Translations under genes and position numbers: made by a program | Assembly: GCA_900546415.1 (NCBI GenBank) | Contig: URCY01000081.1 | Location: forward strand, 1 to 5,401 | DNA from: an uncultured Eubacteriales bacterium | GTDB taxonomy: Bacteria; Bacillota; Clostridia; Oscillospirales; Oscillospiraceae | Length of the DNA: 5,401 bases | Direction of reading: 5' to 3' | Notes under the pieces: generated by a model | The model's input: the letters and a program-made list of their open reading frames with translations, nothing else | The model's database searches: none | Told to the model about the DNA's origin: nothing | Shown: piece by piece, positions 4,779 through 5,401 of the stretch | Layout: each line of letters begins with the position of its first letter | How positions within the stretch are numbered: the stretch's first letter is position 1

Positions 4779-5339
4779 ATGGATTATTTCATAATGGAAA
4801 TGTGGAGTGGTATATGGACATTAAGAAATATGATTCCTTTGTCAGGACTTGTATTTTTAGGTGTAATATGCGTTGAATTATTAATAAAATTTATTCAAAA
4901 GAAAAAAATAAATTTTAAAATATTAAATTTAATATGTCAGTATTTATGGATTTTAATCATTCTATGTATATTAAAAATAACTGGTATTTTAACTGGTGAT
5001 TTTGGTATAACATCTCCATTTAATAGTTATATCAGTTTTAAATTATTTGAAGATGGTTTTAACGCTGCAACGATATTGAATATACTTTTATTTATACCGT
5101 TTGGATTTTTACCAATATTTATATTTAAAAATATTCATAAACATTGGTGGAATGGAATCATACTTGGTGGAATATTTTCTATAAGCATCGAATTTTTACA
5201 AACTTTTATTGGCAGATTTGCACAATTAGATGACGTTATTATGAATACTGTAGGAACACTTATTGGATTTTTACTAGGACTATTTGTTATGAGTTTCTTC
5301 AAAAATAAATTGGTAAAAAACAATAACAAATTATGCTAG
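4779..5339 (+). CDS. VanZ-like family membrane protein
   Basis: This 186-residue protein matches the VanZ-like family (PF04892). About five helices are visible at residues 20-39, 51-71, 99-118, 125-143 and 154-174. Family motifs are NILLFIPFGFLP (101-112), SIEFLQTFIGR (136-146) and LDDVIMNTVGTLIGFLLG (150-167); Glu138, Gln141, Asp151, Asp152 and Asn156 are the typical conserved polar residues. VanZ itself gives low-level teicoplanin resistance in the Tn1546 vanA cluster, but most family members have no known role, and no van genes are nearby, so resistance should not be assumed. ATG 4779 follows GTGAGG (4761-4766) at about 12 bases; ATG 4794 or 4800 are possible alternatives. Codon use is very AT-rich and unlike the operon, pointing to transfer from a low-GC Firmicute. 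The stop TAG (5337-5339) lies inside the following palindromic element. Confidence 0.88.
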   Translation: MDYFIMEMWSGIWTLRNMIPLSGLVFLGVICVELLIKFIQKKKINFKILNLICQYLWILIILCILKITGILTGDFGITSPFNSYISFKLFEDGFNAATILNILLFIPFGFLPIFIFKNIHKHWWNGIILGGIFSISIEFLQTFIGRFAQLDDVIMNTVGTLIGFLLGLFVMSFFKNKLVKNNNKLC

Positions 5340-5398
5340 AATCTGGTAAAAAGCTTGAAGAGCTTTTTATAGCGCCAACGGCGCGTCAGATTCTGCAT
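5333..5398. repeat. Compound palindromic element (three-way junction fold)
   Basis: An outer stem pairs ATGC and AGAATCTG (5333-5336 and 5338-5345, with T5337 bulged) with CAGATTCT and GCAT (5387-5394 and 5395-5398): twelve pairs with one bulge. Inside are two perfect hairpins: AAAAAGCT/AGCTTTTT (5348-5355 with 5361-5368) and GCGCC/GGCGC (5372-5376 with 5380-5384). The whole can fold as a three-way junction on either strand. Its GC-richer right half is unlike the gene before it. This design resembles REP/BIME-like or miniature palindromic elements; copies elsewhere in the genome are expected but cannot be checked here. The bulged T supplies the first base of the TAG stop of the VanZ-like gene. 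Confidence 0.75.
5348..5368 (+). terminator. Terminator-like hairpin after the VanZ-like gene
   Basis: An 8-bp stem (5348-5355 with 5361-5368) around a 5-base loop begins eight bases after the stop codon; its distal arm ends in five T. Because the T-run is within the stem and mirrored by five A, it could act weakly in both directions. It is the inner arm of the larger palindromic element. Confidence 0.5.
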
Positions 5399-5401
5399 GA
5401 G

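Larger units (their letters stand above)
4711..5335. other. AT-rich island, probably horizontally acquired
   Basis: Base composition changes abruptly about seven bases after the mrpD stop codon. Upstream genes are dominated by G/C-ending codons, whereas this segment is visibly AT-rich (I estimate under one third G+C) and its gene uses AAA, AAT, ATA, TTA and TTT freely. The right edge coincides with a compound palindrome from 5333. I see no transposase, integrase or clear flanking direct repeat, so the mode of arrival is unknown. Confidence 0.7.

Noticed and set aside
4779..5339. Glycopeptide resistance determinant
   Set aside because: Only family-level similarity to VanZ is visible, and no vanR/S/H/A/X genes or Tn1546-like genes accompany it.

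Overview
The window is a GC-rich bacterial chromosome segment carrying the 3' end of a phosphoenolpyruvate carboxykinase gene, a complete run of seven overlapping genes for a multisubunit Mrp/Mbh-type cation:proton antiporter, and a sharply AT-rich VanZ-like membrane protein gene that looks acquired. Strong GGAGG-type ribosome binding sites, an ATP-type PckA tail, and strings of small intergenic hairpins suggest a GC-rich gut-type Firmicute (class Clostridia, perhaps Oscillospiraceae/Ruminococcaceae). This placement is inference from gene content and style, not from a marker gene.

Layout. Bases 1-299 end pckA, closed by a textbook intrinsic terminator (323-359). Bases 360-610 hold no gene. 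They contain an orderly array of four dissimilar perfect hairpins separated by near-constant 7-base linkers (GTGAAAT type), a near direct repeat on either side of it, and then an extended -10 promoter (about 569-574) and a GGAGG site feeding the operon. From 611 to 4704 the order is mrpE, mrpF, mrpG, an MbhD-like (DUF4040) gene, an MbhE-MnhB fusion, mrpC and mrpD. Successive genes either overlap by 1-14 bases or are one base apart, so transcription and translation are probably coupled.

Together these genes encode an inner-membrane antiporter module: MrpD is the complex I-like proton/ion channel subunit, MrpC resembles NuoK, MbhD and MbhE correspond to the C-terminal part of large MrpA, and MrpB, E, F and G are the small Mrp-specific subunits. 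The order matches the antiporter half of archaeal membrane-bound hydrogenase (mbhA-H) rather than the Bacillus mrpABCDEFG order. No large NuoL-like MrpA domain and no hydrogenase subunit is present in the window.

Within about seven bases of the mrpD stop codon the composition drops to strongly AT-rich. A VanZ-family gene (4779-5339) follows, with its own plausible promoter and an inverted repeat in its leader. Its stop codon lies inside a compound palindromic element (5333-5398) that includes a terminator-like hairpin. The most unusual items are the hairpin array, this compound palindrome fused to the end of a foreign-looking gene, and the Mbh-like antiporter module standing without MrpA or hydrogenase partners. 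I see no evidence for a wholly new multi-gene system.
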